Positions 22,905-33,117 of a DNA stretch of 64,000 bases are shown one piece after another; position 1 is the stretch's first letter, and each line of letters starts with the position of its first letter. Position numbers and translations under genes: made by a program. The stretch comes from Kappaphycus alvarezii (lineage: Eukaryota; Rhodophyta; Florideophyceae; Gigartinales; Solieriaceae): NCBI GenBank assembly GCA_002205965.3, contig NADL03000629.1, positions 1,816,552-1,880,551 of the forward strand. Direction: 5' to 3'. The notes beneath the pieces were generated by a model, which saw only the letters and a list, made by a program, of their open reading frames with translations, was not told the DNA's origin and made no database searches.

Positions 22905-24653
22905 TTCTATATACAGCCTGTTGATGAAGACGCCACTCAACGAGCAATCCTTCACCTCCACATGCTGCCCACGGCTGTACTCCGTCGCTGTCTTCGAGGA
23001 GAGCGCGGATGGCGGGACCCCAAGAGTCAACCGATCGCCCTCCGAGAAAGCCTCCGTCGTGCGCACACGGGCTCGCAGTGGGGAGCTCTCTGGGCCGAAG
23101 CTCTCGCAGCTCATCAAGCTCGGCTTGAATGGTGGGAACGAAACACGCTGTATGCCCCAACAGTCCCCGGCGACATCGGGCGCGCCCGTCGTGCAGAGGC
23201 CCTTTGCGCTGATGCGCGATATGGTAAGGCCATGCGCGCCCTCCACAATGGCCCGCTCGCCGATGTCAACGACCCGGCGACGATTTAGCGGCTCCGGGAT
23301 CTGAACCCGTCCCCGCCGCGCCCTGTCTCGCCGCTCCTGGAAGGACGACTCCCGCCGCCCCCGTGCATCACCGATGCTGCTGTGGAACACGCGGTCCGCG
23401 GCGTCCCGCGGGACACCACCGCCGGACCCGAACGAACGCCGTCCCGCTGGTTCCACCTCTTGGTTAAGACTCGCGTCAGTCCTGAAGCCGGCGTGACCGG
23501 TCTGCGTGTCCTGACACAGCTCGTTTCCCGGCTCGCACGGGGCGAACTCCAGGACGCTGTGCTCCCCCTCGTGGCAGCGGCGACGCTCCTCCCGCTTCAG
23601 CCGACTCCCGACAAGGTCCGGCCGATCGCCATCGGGTCTGTGCTTCGCAGGATAGTGACGAAGGCACTGCTCCCCGCCGCAATAGCCGGTTCACACTCGG
23701 TTCTGTCGCCGCATCAGACGGCCAATGGTGTTAAAGCCGGGTTGGACTCTATTGTCCACGACACCCGCACGACACTACGCCGCTTCTCCGCCACCCCGAA
23801 CGTCGCTACGGTCCTCATAGACGCCAACAACGCCTTTAACCGCGTTGATCGGCAGTCTATGCTGGACCACCTACCAATGCTCGCCCCCTCGCTAGCACGC
23901 TTCGCAAACATGATCTACGGCCGAATGCAACCGCCATTGCTCGTCCCGAACCGGGATTGCACCATCATACCAATTGCCCAGGGCACCCAACAGGGTGACC
24001 TGGCCAGCATGTTGTTGTTCTCGCTAACGATCCAACCCCTCATCCGTCGGGTTGCTGAGATCTCCAACATTGCTCTCTGCCAATGGTACGCCGATGACGG
24101 CACGATCGTCGGGAACCTTGACGCCATCCGCCAGGCGCTCAGGCTCCTTGCCCGAGATGGTCCCACAGTTAGGTTCCACGTCAACCCACGAAAGACACAC
24201 ATACATTGGCCTCACGTCATGCTGCCGGATCGAGCAGCCCTCTTAGCGGAATTCCCTCTCGCAGAATGCTCGCGGGATGGCTTACCGCTTCTAGGGGCCC
24301 CCATTGGGAACAAAACGTTCACGGAGAGTTTTCTCCGGTCCAAGATTGCTCAGTGCCGCCGTACCCTGGACCGCCTCCTGCTGGTCCGCGACGCCCGCGC
24401 CCGGTTCCACATGCACCGGATCTGTGCCTCTGCATGCCTCCTGTCGCATGCATTCAAGCTCTCAGATCCGCGCTCAGCAGAGTCCGCCGCAGAAGAATTT
24501 GATGCTCTACAACGGTCATCATATGAAAAGTCACGGCATAGCTCTCACGGACCGAGCCTGGGACCAAGTGTGCCTCCCCATGCACCTCGGAGGTCAGGGC
24601 TTCGAAAGCATCGCCTCGTGCCTCCACGGCGCTGCCGCCGCCAGCATCATTGA
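22905..24653 (+). pseudogene. LINE reverse transcriptase
   Basis: Copies element RNA into DNA at the insertion site. One frame from about 22905 encodes YIQPVDEDATQRAILHLHML onward; an in-frame TAG lies at 23286-23288. Then follow VRPIAIGSVLRRIVTKAL (motif 2 area), LIDANNAFNRVDR with the first catalytic Asp (23820-23822), GTQQGD (23982-23999) and the catalytic YADD (24087-24098). All catalytic acids are present. Near 24490-24520 the protein continues in another frame, so this copy is dead unless recoding occurs. The RPIA-G-VLRR block is like RT genes of Utopia-type elements; that clade call is tentative. Confidence 0.88.
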
Positions 24654-25710
24654 TGCTGCGCCCGCACGGCAGCGAACTTCCGCATACGCCACGCCGCGTG
24701 CTTGTGCACTTGCTTCTGGCCGCTACCGCGGCGACCGGTCCTTCCTCCTCCGTCAGGCTGGGCCTTCTCTCCGCCGTTTCGCCCTCTCCATCCCCGGGAT
24801 AGTCGGCCTTTCCACCCTTGACCCTCCAACTCTAGCTGCTTCACCCACCAACACTCTAACCCTTCTCAAACGTGTGCAGCAAGAGGCGCGGGCAAGAGTA
24901 CATTGGCACGACGACTCCTGGGCGAATGCCCCAAACCCGACCGCCCATAGCGACGCCGACATTCGACATTGCATCCGTGGCTTAGCGTTCCGCCGCAGCC
25001 CCGCTGCGGCGTTTCTCTTCGCTCACCCCACGGCAGCTACGAAGGTGCACACTACACACTGGCAGACCATGCTCCGCCGTCACCTCGGACTGCCAGTGTA
25101 TGATGACTCCATGGCCCTCAACTGCCACCACTGTGACCACCCCTTGGACACCCTCGGGGATCACGCCGCCGACCTCTGCTGCCCTGGTTTCGGCCGTCGT
25201 CACCGCCACAACTCGCTATGTAACGCGATTGCGACGCACGTTACCGCGCCGCGGGTCTGGATACTCGGCAAGAGGTTCCGTTCCTCGTCCCGGGCACTGA
25301 GTTCCGGCCCGCCGATATCCTTGTACAACCACCCCCAACCCCGGAAGGCACAACGTTACGCCCCATTGCCTGTGACATCACTGTTGTCTCACCGTTCAAG
25401 GCCGCAGTTCGCACCAAGGCGACCCAGGTTGCCGGAGGCGCTGCTGAACTGGCGGCCCGCGACAAGGTTACAACTCTGGAACGCAACATCGCTCGACGCC
25501 TCCCCGCTCCCCCAACTGGCCCATCTTCTGCGCCTTACACGCCAAACTTCACGTTTCGACCTCTGGCCTTTGATTCCCTAGGTGCCCCTTCCCCTGGAAC
25601 TATTGCATTTATCGAGGAGTTAGTTCCGCGGATCGCGTCCAAGTGTCACCCGACAGTTGGCGTTGTACGCCGCCGTATCTACCAGCGACTGAGTTGCACC
25701 CTCTGATCCT
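24490..25710 (+). pseudogene. LINE C-terminal region: zinc finger and PD-D endonuclease-like domain
   Basis: Continues the LINE protein. A C-x2-C-x9-H-x4-C finger (NCHHCDHPLDTLGDHAADLC, bases 25123-25179) is followed by GRRHRH. After a 1-base loss near 25245, seen by comparison with copy B, the original frame resumes with EFRPADILVQ (PAD at about 25308-25316) and, about 16 residues later, IACDITVVSP. The spacing PxD...D is that of R2-type restriction-like endonucleases that nick target DNA. The tail then reads FTFRPLAFDSLGAPSPG and ends at RRRIYQRLSCTL. Function is inferred from motif order. Confidence 0.7.
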
Positions 25711-25850
25711 CCATCGCTGAAGCTATCCTGTCGCGAGCACCGATGCGCATGGACGACGAAGTACATCCGGTTAGATCTTAACCGAATAGTTAGGACGTGC
25801 GCAGTCCACAGTAGATACTGAACGCATTAAACTTGTTCTGTTGATGAATT

Positions 25851-26394
25851 ACAAAAACATGTCTTCCTCTCAATATTATGGTGTGGAACAATCTACACGT
25901 GTCCACGTCCTGCCCACGTGCACCTAGAACGCGGGAGTCTTTTAAGCCTCCTGAATCCTCAGTTAAGGTGGTCAAGTTTTCTTCCGGTCCCTTTCTCGCT
26001 TGAGTGGGCAATTGGTTCAGCCATTGCCTGGAGTCGTCCGTCTAGCCGAACCCGAGATCCTGTGTAGTGCGGACTTGTCTTCAAACAATAAAGCGTCATT
26101 CTTCTTGTTAGAACGTGAAACGGCATAAGCGAAACATTTCGAAGTCCGAGGCTTTCCGCACACTTTCGTGCCTTTGACCTCGTAAAGATTTTCCGCCCGT
26201 CCGTCCGTGACAGGTTCAGAGTTAGATATATAACTGTAATAGTTTCTGTAATGTGAAGTATTAATAAAGGTTCGGGCTGTAATGGGTCACAGTACTGTCA
26301 GTATTTGACCTTTACTGTAATGCATAGTGATATTAGACTACAGTATATTATTTCGGAAGTTTCTTTGAGTACTGTTTACTGTAGGTGCACTAAA
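25851..26394. other. Intergenic, possible solo LTR at 25882-26212
   Basis: 25882-26212 starts TGTGGAACA and ends CCGTGACA and contains AATAAAG, so it could be a solo LTR, but no flanking duplication or second copy supports this. 26213-26394 is rich in TACTGTA words (ACAGTACTGTCAG, GAGTACTGTTTACTGTAGG). Confidence 0.3.
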
Positions 26395-26940
26395 ATTGAT
26401 TACAATTACATAGGACTGCCAACCTTTCCATTACTCGCAGTAAACCCAATTTAACCTAATTTGGGGACCTCCGTTCTGAGGGTACCGTATGTACAGTCAG
26501 TGGTTATCCTACTTACAGTAGTCCTAGTCTGCGATTGCTCTTAGCAGAAAAATTAAGTATACCAACCCATTCAAGCAAACCCAATTTAACCCAATTTGGG
26601 GGGCTGGCACCCTTCCGCTCGAGACTTCGCCAACCGGGTTGCGACTGGCATTGCCGCACGGGCAGCCACTCCGATTGCTGATGCGCAGCGAACATTGTTC
26701 GCTCCTCACGCTGCTAGACTCGCCCAGAATAACGCCAGTTGTTTGTTGGAAGGAGTTTTGAGCGACAGTTAGGCCGCAACTTGAAATTGTGTATACAGTG
26801 TACTCCAGTGAACCTCCGTTCTGAGGGTATGTACAGTAAGTGGTTACCCTACTTACAGTAGTCCTAGTCTGCGATTGCTCTTTGCTGGAAAATTAAGTAT
26901 ACCAACCCATTCAAGTACTGTAAACCAAATTTCCCCCTAA
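26395..26940 (-). repeat. Repeat family A, minus-strand copy
   Basis: On the minus strand it begins GGGGGAAATTTGG (near 26937), has a full unit (26937-26602), a second shorter unit starting again at TTGAATGGGTTGG (about 26577), and the tail TTTACTGCGAGTAATGG. It lacks the insert that the plus copy has at 5713-6048, so it shows the simpler structure: a unit of about 340 bp followed by a partial direct repeat. Confidence 0.8.
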
Positions 26941-27171
26941 TTGGATAGTGTCGTACTGTACGACAGGGCGTACCTACTGTAGAAGTACTGTAAAGTTGTT
27001 GAACACGATTTCCCATGGCAACCTCCTCGATCCCGTTTTCGCTTCAAAATCGTTTTAACCTTTAGCTATCCATTTGAGAATTCTTCAGTCCGCAGTCAGA
27101 TCCTCATCCCGACCAGGAACACCCCTCTCCTCACCAAGTTCAGCACTCAGCAATCAAACCCAACCAGATCA
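26941..27171. other. 5' flank of NDUFB2
   Basis: 230 bp between repeat A and the NDUFB2 start. It has several TACTGTA words (GTACTGTACGAC, CCTACTGTAG, GTACTGTAAAG at 26950-26995). No clear TATA box. Confidence 0.4.
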
Positions 27172-27699
27172 ATGGGGGGTCCTGCAGAGAAGTATCCTCA
27201 ACCGGGAAAGCCCTATGGCGGTTTCAAGCCCCCTGCTCCGGCCGCATGGCAATCACGACTGGGCTACGCCTTTGGTGTCACTATGTGGCTCTGGATCTTT
27301 TACCGCGCCAAGAATGACCTTCCGCACATGCTCGTAAGTAAAGCTTCACACCATGCTTCCGTGAACATGCCAGGCTTCGTGACTGGCAAACGCCCATTGG
27401 CAAGTGGGTTTGCATCAACCCATGGTGGTTCGGTCTTACGCAATTTATAGAGCGTAGCTGGCCTCGGAAAGTTTCGAGATGGTTTCTCTTCGAGTTGACC
27501 CTACAGTGTCCTACTCCAACTCTTGGGTGTGGCCTTTTGCATTACTAACCATTCTTCCATCATTACCGTGATCACTACCCTCTAATTGTGACTTTTTCTC
27601 CGCCATGTGCTACCTCGCAAGGGTTTCGAACTTCCTTGGGAGCATCACCACGGGCATGGACACGGTGCGCACGACGAAAAGGAGGCCCGTGGACATTAG
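27172..27699 (+). CDS. NDUFB2: NADH:ubiquinone oxidoreductase subunit NDUFB2, one intron
   Basis: Small accessory subunit of mitochondrial complex I, in the membrane arm. Exon 1 (27172-27333, 54 codons) starts at an ATG and encodes MGGPAEKYPQ, a Pro-rich stretch, then GVTMWLWIFYRAKNDLPHML, which matches the conserved MWxWILYRAKxDxPxxxG of plant and animal NDUFB2. Exon 2 (27622-27699, 25 codons) encodes GFELPWEHHHGHGHGAHDE, the His-rich tail that ends the family after GWxHPWE. Joining the exons gives 79 residues, normal for the family. The hydrophobic helix is at about residues 33-44. Without splicing the frame ends at 27450 without the tail, which supports the intron. It converges on cpcT. 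Confidence 0.9.
27334..27621 (+). other. Spliceosomal intron of NDUFB2
   Basis: 288 bp, phase 0. The donor is GTAAGT right after the CTC codon and the acceptor CTCGCAAG ends at 27621. Removing it joins HML to GFELPWE exactly as the protein family requires. Confidence 0.88.
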
Positions 27700-28232
27700 C
27701 AAGTGGAAAGTGTGAATGGGACGGACTATTTGGTCGTTTGATACGTTTAACTGCATGCAAATGTTGAGACGTCGTTTTCTGAAATCAAGTACCGTAATTT
27801 GACGGAACAGAGCAAAAGCAAACTACTGGTGTCATGTTTGGTGGGTGTTTCGCCAAGGAAGTCGATCGCGCAGTATCCCTTGTTTGATCTACACATACTT
27901 TACAATCTTCCGTACCACGAAAAGAGCGGTGACGCCTCGCACATAGCATGAATTACTCAAAGACTGTTGAAGCCGCTCACGAGACCTGTAGCTACTCGAC
28001 GGGAAGCCAATGACACGGGATTTCATGCTCCACTGCACGTCTCAAACTTATCGCGCTGTAGCAAGCACCGGCAATGATAGAGGGATGCTGTTATTCGATT
28101 CGTTGGGAAAGTCCGCCTCAATTGATCCTGCGAAATAAATGAAATGGACGGCTTCAAGCTTGATAAATTGCTGTGCCCGAGGCATTACCAAGACCCAATG
28201 CGCACACCTCCGTCGATAGTGGGTTGAAAGCG
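27700..28232. other. Convergent intergenic region
   Basis: 533 bp between the stop codons of NDUFB2 and cpcT; must hold both 3' untranslated regions. No other feature seen. Confidence 0.6.
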
Positions 28233-28997
28233 CTAGGAAGTTGACTGCCCAACAGCACCTGGGACATTGAGTGGTTCCTCCGGGACCAGATGATCCAACC
28301 TTTTTGCCGCGGAAAAGACAAATGGTCCCGCAGCAGTACCCCAAACGCGTTCGTCTGTCTCCGGGTCAAAGCCTTGATCCCAGGCGGCGTACACTTCCTC
28401 CGCAAGCATGAGTTTGGAATCCAGATATGTTTCCTTCTCTTTTCCACCCCGTCGTATGCGACAGCCCTTCCCCGGCCTGCTAGAACCCCAGAATGTTTGC
28501 TCCTCTTCACTCCATTTGTACAGGGTATTGCAAGCGTCATCCAGTTTAACCAGTTGGTCGGCGGTTAATGGTTGCAGTAATTCCGGTTCATGAGCGCCCA
28601 ACCAATAGTCCTCAGGATTGGTAAGCCTGTATGATTCAAGTTCGAGCTCCCCATCCGGAGCATTGACAACCAAAACGACAGAGGATTTGTACGGGAGACC
28701 TAGATTGTAATCGTAGGCCGACTCGCAATAATGACTATAGCCGGAGAGAAGAGACCACGGGAGGGGCCGAAAGCAAACGCGTATATGCGCCCAGAAGGAG
28801 GGATTTTCAAGGGCCTGTGATCGATTCGACCAGTCCGCGGAAAGCCATTTAGCAAAACGACGGGCTTTCGGACCAGTGGCGGGCGTCCCCGGAACGGACT
28901 GGGCTATAGAACAGGTGATTTGAGAGGTCGAACAGATTGGGGGGAAGTGTGGGCTTTTGGGGAGAGGACTGTGGGTAATGAACGCGCTCGATGGCAT
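28233..28997 (-). CDS. cpcT: Phycobiliprotein chromophore lyase CpcT, plastid-targeted
   Basis: CpcT/CpeT-family lyases attach a bilin to a cysteine of the beta subunit of a phycobiliprotein; CpcT acts on beta-phycocyanin (Cys-153/155). 254 residues from the only in-frame ATG at 28997; a stop lies upstream at about 29057. Residues 1-40 are Ser/Pro/Thr-rich without acids (MPSSAFITHSPLPKSP), fitting a plastid transit peptide. The mature part starts near residue 46 with RRFAKWLSADWSNRSQALEN, then HIRVCFRPLPWSLLSGYSHY (71-90), AYDYNLGLPY, PGKGCRIRR (175-183), TYLDSKL and DPETDERVWGTAAGPFVF (211-228), all family signatures in the usual order. The length beyond the ~200-residue cyanobacterial protein is accounted for by the transit peptide. 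No intron is needed. RPLPW and the C-terminal block favour CpcT over CpeT. Confidence 0.9.
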   Translation of the reverse strand: MPSSAFITHSPLPKSPHFPPICSTSQITCSIAQSVPGTPATGPKARRFAKWLSADWSNRSQALENPSFWAHIRVCFRPLPWSLLSGYSHYCESAYDYNLGLPYKSSVVLVVNAPDGELELESYRLTNPEDYWLGAHEPELLQPLTADQLVKLDDACNTLYKWSEEEQTFWGSSRPGKGCRIRRGGKEKETYLDSKLMLAEEVYAAWDQGFDPETDERVWGTAAGPFVFSAAKRLDHLVPEEPLNVPGAVGQSTS

Positions 28998-29242
28998 AGT
29001 TTTGATTCGGTGATGGATATAACGGGGTCTAGCCGTTCTATTGAAAGGTGCTTGCTACGTTGCTTGGAGAACGAAGTTCATGGTAGGGGCCTTCGCAAAA
29101 TTGAACACCAGGAGATTAGCCCATACTGTAGATACGGTACTACAGTAGCTCTGGATCCCATTCGGCGATGAAGAGCACGCTGTACAATTATTGTAGTATT
29201 GTACTTAGTGGTGGCCAGTTCTGTACTGGTAGGCAATTGCAT
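28998..29242. other. 5' flank of cpcT, between cpcT and an LTR element
   Basis: Only 245 bp separate the cpcT start codon from the target duplication of the LTR element. It must hold the cpcT 5' UTR and core promoter unless these lie in the element. TACTGTAG and ACTACAGTAG words occur at 29125-29150. Confidence 0.5.
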
Positions 29243-29247
29243 GATAG

Positions 29248-29585
29248 TGTTTTTTCAATGCATCGTTACTGTACTGTGCATCCACTGTAATTGTTGGCGC
29301 CCCAGCGATGCCAATGTAATGGCATCGCACTAGCTGGGCGTGCGGCCATGTTTTACTGTACTATAGTATATATAGCTTTACTACCACCCCATTTTCTCCT
29401 CGCACACCGGACACACCACACCAGAGAAGTTTAGCAACGAAGACCAGCCCGTTGCACCGCCGAGACGTCCGCCCCGGCCCTTCTCAGTAAAACCCCAACC
29501 CTTTATTGTTACTGTCAGTATTCAGCATCACTGCGTCGATCGCCGCCGCATTGAATACTGCCCGCGGGAAGACAGTCTCGCGACA
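29248..29585 (+). repeat. 5' LTR of the TR-GAG element
   Basis: Contains an imperfect nested hairpin (29296-29340) with the perfect arm GCGATGCCA/TGGCATCGC, a TATA-like TAGTATATATAGC near 29365, and an AACCCTTTATT stretch. It is repeated at 32781-33117. Confidence 0.9.
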
Positions 29586-29732
29586 ATTCGGATTTGAGGC
29601 TCGTCCTTCCTCGGAACACAGATCCCTTCCCAATCCTTTTTGCTACTTCCCAACGCCCGCTACACTCTCAGATCTGCCCATCCCCTACTTTTTCTGGAAA
29701 ATCACTGACATCCGATCAAGACGAACTTAAGG

Positions 29733-31905
29733 ATGGTTCCGATTCCGATATCGGCGTACAAGTCGAAGAAGCGTAAGATACTACGGATGATAAGTTCCGC
29801 ATCGTTTAAGGATGACTACTCGGACAACCTGCTGCGAGCCGCAAAATCTACGATCGAATATTTTGCGCTCGAATTCGAAGAAGACGGAAACGAGAATCCG
29901 CCAACTGCCGTGTGGGAACCCCCGATCCTCAAAGAGGTTGCCGATTTCCTCCGCGATCTACTTCCCCCTCCACACATCATGTTTTCAGAAGGCTTCTTCA
30001 AATTGTCGATATTCCCGTTTCGTGTACTGATTCAGGCAGCAGAGCTGTATTCCTTCGATAAGATTCCGATGGATTTCACCAGTAGTTTGCATATGACGAG
30101 TGCTGGGAAAAATGACAAGCGCTTATCCTTGTTAGCATGGTTGTGCTACTTTATGGAATGCAAGGTCGAATTTTCTCTAGCATTCATTCGGAAATACAAG
30201 GACATTCACAACGCCCCCATTCCGCCCATAAGCGGTACACGCACTGGAAGCTTTAGTCCAGCCGGGGCAAACAGAAGCCCCAATCAGCAGTAGCTCTTGT
30301 CCCCGATCCGAGAAACCAGGGACACAGTGATAGTCGAGACCCGAGACCCCCGGTGCCCGTAAACCCCGTTCCTGCAGTCCCATTTACGATGTTTCCTGAA
30401 GGCAACCCGACGTTCGGAGCACCGCAGGGACCCATAAATGCGCCAGAAGCCGAAAGGGTCCCGAGAATCCACGGCCCGTATCGTCAGAAGGACGGAGACG
30501 ACGCGCGCAAGGAAAAATACATCCAACAAATGTTCAAGGACATGAAGTTCTCCGGCGCGATATCCCAAGACATTCACGAGACCCTAAGGCTTTACAACGT
30601 CGCCTCGCGCCAATATGGGCTTTCCTCGGCGCAGAGGCGGATTTTTTTATTCATTGCTTCGATGGCGCAGCGCGAAAGTTCTTCTTCGACAATTGTAGCG
30701 ATACAATGTCATATGGCGAAATGGTCAATGTTATGCTCACGGAGTACGTCAGTGACGCTAGACAGCTTCAAGTCAAAGGAAAAATGGAAACACTTCGCCT
30801 CCGCACTTTCATGCAAGACAGGGATATGACGGATACTTCGGTAGGGCTAACCAAACTCGTCGAGCACATCAATGAACTTGTGCCCCAATGCCCCCGCGAT
30901 TTTCGCTCAGATGCCCATAAAATTGACTACCTTCGCAAGGCACTTACGGAATTTTAGGCGTGGTCCCGCATACCAATTTAGAGTATAACTTCGCAGGGAT
31001 ATTCCTACAACAAGTTTGTCACAACGCTGCACGAATCGATCCAAAACATACGCCAGCTGGAATTACTAACCGGTTCTCAAGAACAAGACTACAGTAACCA
31101 CACCAGTATCGTTGCAGAGAATGATGGGCACGAGACGCACCTTACCCGTTACGGCCGAATCCCACGTAATAACCGTCGAATAGATCACCGCCATCCCCGC
31201 CAAAACAACCATCTGGGACAGGCCCGTGACCGAACCCACCATCAGAAGCCCATGGTTAAAGGAAAGACACGATACGGCGAATGCTGGAAATGTGGTGCTC
31301 CTGACTGGACCCCCAAGCACTGTTGCGCCCACGGGGCAGTCGCCGCATTTGCTCGCAATCGCTTGCAGCGGGGGGAGTCCTCTGTCCACATTCTTACAGA
31401 CTTTATAAAGGGAGAGGAGGAATCAGGCTCAGACGACAAGGGAGATGATACGAATGATATCCACTACGCGAATGAGAGGTCTGAGCTTGAAGCTCTAAAC
31501 TCACTCCTCTCCGGCGAGGATAATTGTGAAGGCGAAAACTTCACACACTTCACGAATCTTGAAGAGCCCATCGAACCCATCGAGGCCGCCGACAAGAATT
31601 TTGCTACGAATTATATTGCCGCGTCTATGCACATGAGTAGCCCTCCTGATATTTCTTTCATTCCCGCCTCGACAACCAAAGCATCTTCCACCCCACGCAA
31701 GCAAGCTGTACCGTTAACGACCGCCGCAGGCACGCAATCCAGTTCCCCGTTCACGCTCACCAACAAATCGCTTCTCCCCAGGTCAAAGAACATGGCCAAA
31801 TCTCGATTAGAAGCTCGTGCACCGGGGCCGCCAGTCACGACTGCAACACCAGGATTCCTCATGCAGAAGTTCTTCATCGTCGCCAACGCCCGGATCTCTT
31901 GTTGA
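29733..31905 (+). pseudogene. Gag region of the TR-GAG element
   Basis: Open stretches at 29733-30293, about 30353-30957 and 31252-31905. Recognisable pieces are WEPPILKEVADFLRDLLPPP, resembling TRPQVVDEVADLFHRLYYSP in the 7-kb relic, RSDAHKIDYLRKALTEF, and a Cys/His cluster CWKCGAPDWTPKHC that stands where a gag zinc knuckle would, though with non-standard spacing. A few breaks interrupt it. Structural (particle) protein by family. Confidence 0.65.
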
Positions 31906-32405
31906 TCATTGCCGTCGCATAGCGCTCTAGTTGAGCGACCAGAAGCAACGACGCATTGACGAGGAAACGCCTTGCCGGACGGTACCGCGATCGCCTTGGT
32001 TCTGAAGGAGACCGTTCTCGCAGTGGCAGCAGAGGGCGAAAGGGTTGAACCTATCACTTCGAAGTAGGCCCAATGATCGTCAACATGGGTCGTGCACGCG
32101 TACCACCTCCCCTTTTGAAATGACTTCCCTTTGACATCGACACCACTCCCATACAACAACGCGTCAATTTCGTAATCGGTCGTGTCCGCTGCCGTGCCCT
32201 CCGCTGCGCCCGCTTCGCATTTCTTTGACCCTCCCATCTTTCTAATATTCACCCGGCTACTCCCACCCTCGGGGTTCACTCTCGCTCGCTTACTCCTCCG
32301 GGCACCCTCGCTCCCGTCCTCCTCCGAATCGCTTCCGAAGACATTCTTCATGTACTGATCCCTCTCCGCCTCCGATGCCTTACTCTGATCCCCTTTATTT
32401 TCCAT
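31611..32405 (-). CDS. Antisense ORF inside the TR-GAG element, function unknown
   Basis: A 264-codon frame on the opposite strand to the element, from an ATG at 32405. It starts MENKGDQSKASEAERDQYMK, has an acidic patch (DSEEDG), then a basic RRSKRAR like a nuclear signal, then a longer protein-like part with FQKGRWYACTTHVDDHWAYF and MKNFCMRNPGVAVVTGGPG. Its 3' third overlaps the end of the gag region; about 500 bp have no competing plus-strand frame. No domain is recognised. It could be a captured host gene, an antisense regulator, or chance. Confidence 0.45.
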   Translation of the reverse strand: MENKGDQSKASEAERDQYMKNVFGSDSEEDGSEGARRSKRARVNPEGGSSRVNIRKMGGSKKCEAGAAEGTAADTTDYEIDALLYGSGVDVKGKSFQKGRWYACTTHVDDHWAYFEVIGSTLSPSAATARTVSFRTKAIAVPSGKAFPRQCVVASGRSTRALCDGNDQQEIRALATMKNFCMRNPGVAVVTGGPGARASNRDLAMFFDLGRSDLLVSVNGELDCVPAAVVNGTACLRGVEDALVVEAGMKEISGGLLMCIDAAI

Positions 32406-32780
32406 CGCACTCACCGATCGCAGTTCGCACCCGACACTCCCGCTCGTTATTCGCAGTCTCCACTCGCCGCCTCGCTTTTGCAATTGAATCGCGTATCGCT
32501 GATCGCTTCCGCCGCACGCGTAAAGAAGGGCAAACGCACCCGGTCAACCACGTTGTAGTCTGGACCGGCGAACGCACTTCAGAAGAAAAGAAGTGGGGGA
32601 GGGTGTCCCACTGCGATCAGAACCGCGCAGTTTTTATTCCCTTTTCGATTTGGTTTTTTATCCTTGTCACCGTCGCCGCCCGCCGCTCCGTTTGGAAATT
32701 TTATTTTTTTATTATTTTTGCGTTTTTGGTTTTATTTTCGGGCACACGTACCGCACGCCACATGGCGCCAACGGGGGGAG

Positions 32781-33117
32781 TATTTTTTCAATGCATCGTT
32801 ACTGTACTGTGCATCCACTGTAATTGTTGGCGCCCCAGCGATGCCAATGTAATGGCATCGCACTAGCTGGGCGTGCGGCCATGTTTTACTGTACTATAGT
32901 ATATGTAGCTTTACTACCACCCCATTTTCTCCTCGCACACCGGACACACCACACCAGAGAAGTTTAGCAACGAAGACCAGCCCGTTGCACCGCCGAGGCG
33001 TCCGCCCCGGCCCTTCTCAGTAAAACCCCAACCCTTTATTGTTACTGTCAGTATTCAGCATCACTGCGTCGATCGCCGCCGCATTGAATACTGCCGCGGA
33101 AAGACAGTTTCGCAACA
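32781..33117 (+). repeat. 3' LTR of the TR-GAG element
   Basis: Near-identical to 29248-29585, with about seven differences clustered at the very start and in the last ~25 bp. Followed directly by GATAG, the target duplication. Confidence 0.9.

Larger units (their letters stand above)
22860..25850 (+). mobile_element. LINE copy C with RT, zinc finger and PD-D endonuclease-like end
   Basis: The longest of three copies of one non-LTR retrotransposon. It runs from next to the right inverted-repeat arm to the 3' terminus near ACTGAACGCATTAAAC shared with copies A and B. No poly(A) tail is visible. The coding order is reverse transcriptase, a CCHC-type finger, then a PD-D endonuclease-like domain, as in R2-like and Utopia-like LINEs that carry a restriction-enzyme-like endonuclease. 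The 5' end is probably truncated. Confidence 0.85.
29248..33117 (+). mobile_element. Young LTR retrotransposon without pol (TR-GAG type), with antisense ORF
   Basis: 3870 bp with 338- and 337-bp LTRs that begin T(G/A)TTTTTTC and end (G/A)ACA, flanked by the 5-bp duplication GATAG at 29243-29247 and 33118-33122. A G-rich tract ACGGGGGGAG abuts the right LTR. The interior has a gag region related to 7345-8645 but no protease, reverse transcriptase or integrase, so it depends on a partner element. Ends look whole; the gag region shows a few breaks. LTRs differ at about 2% of sites, so the insertion is young. The interior also has a long minus-strand frame. Confidence 0.9.

Noticed and set aside
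25882-26212. Solo LTR candidate
   Set aside because: TG...CA ends and an AATAAA are present, but there is no target duplication and no second copy in the window. Kept only as a remark.
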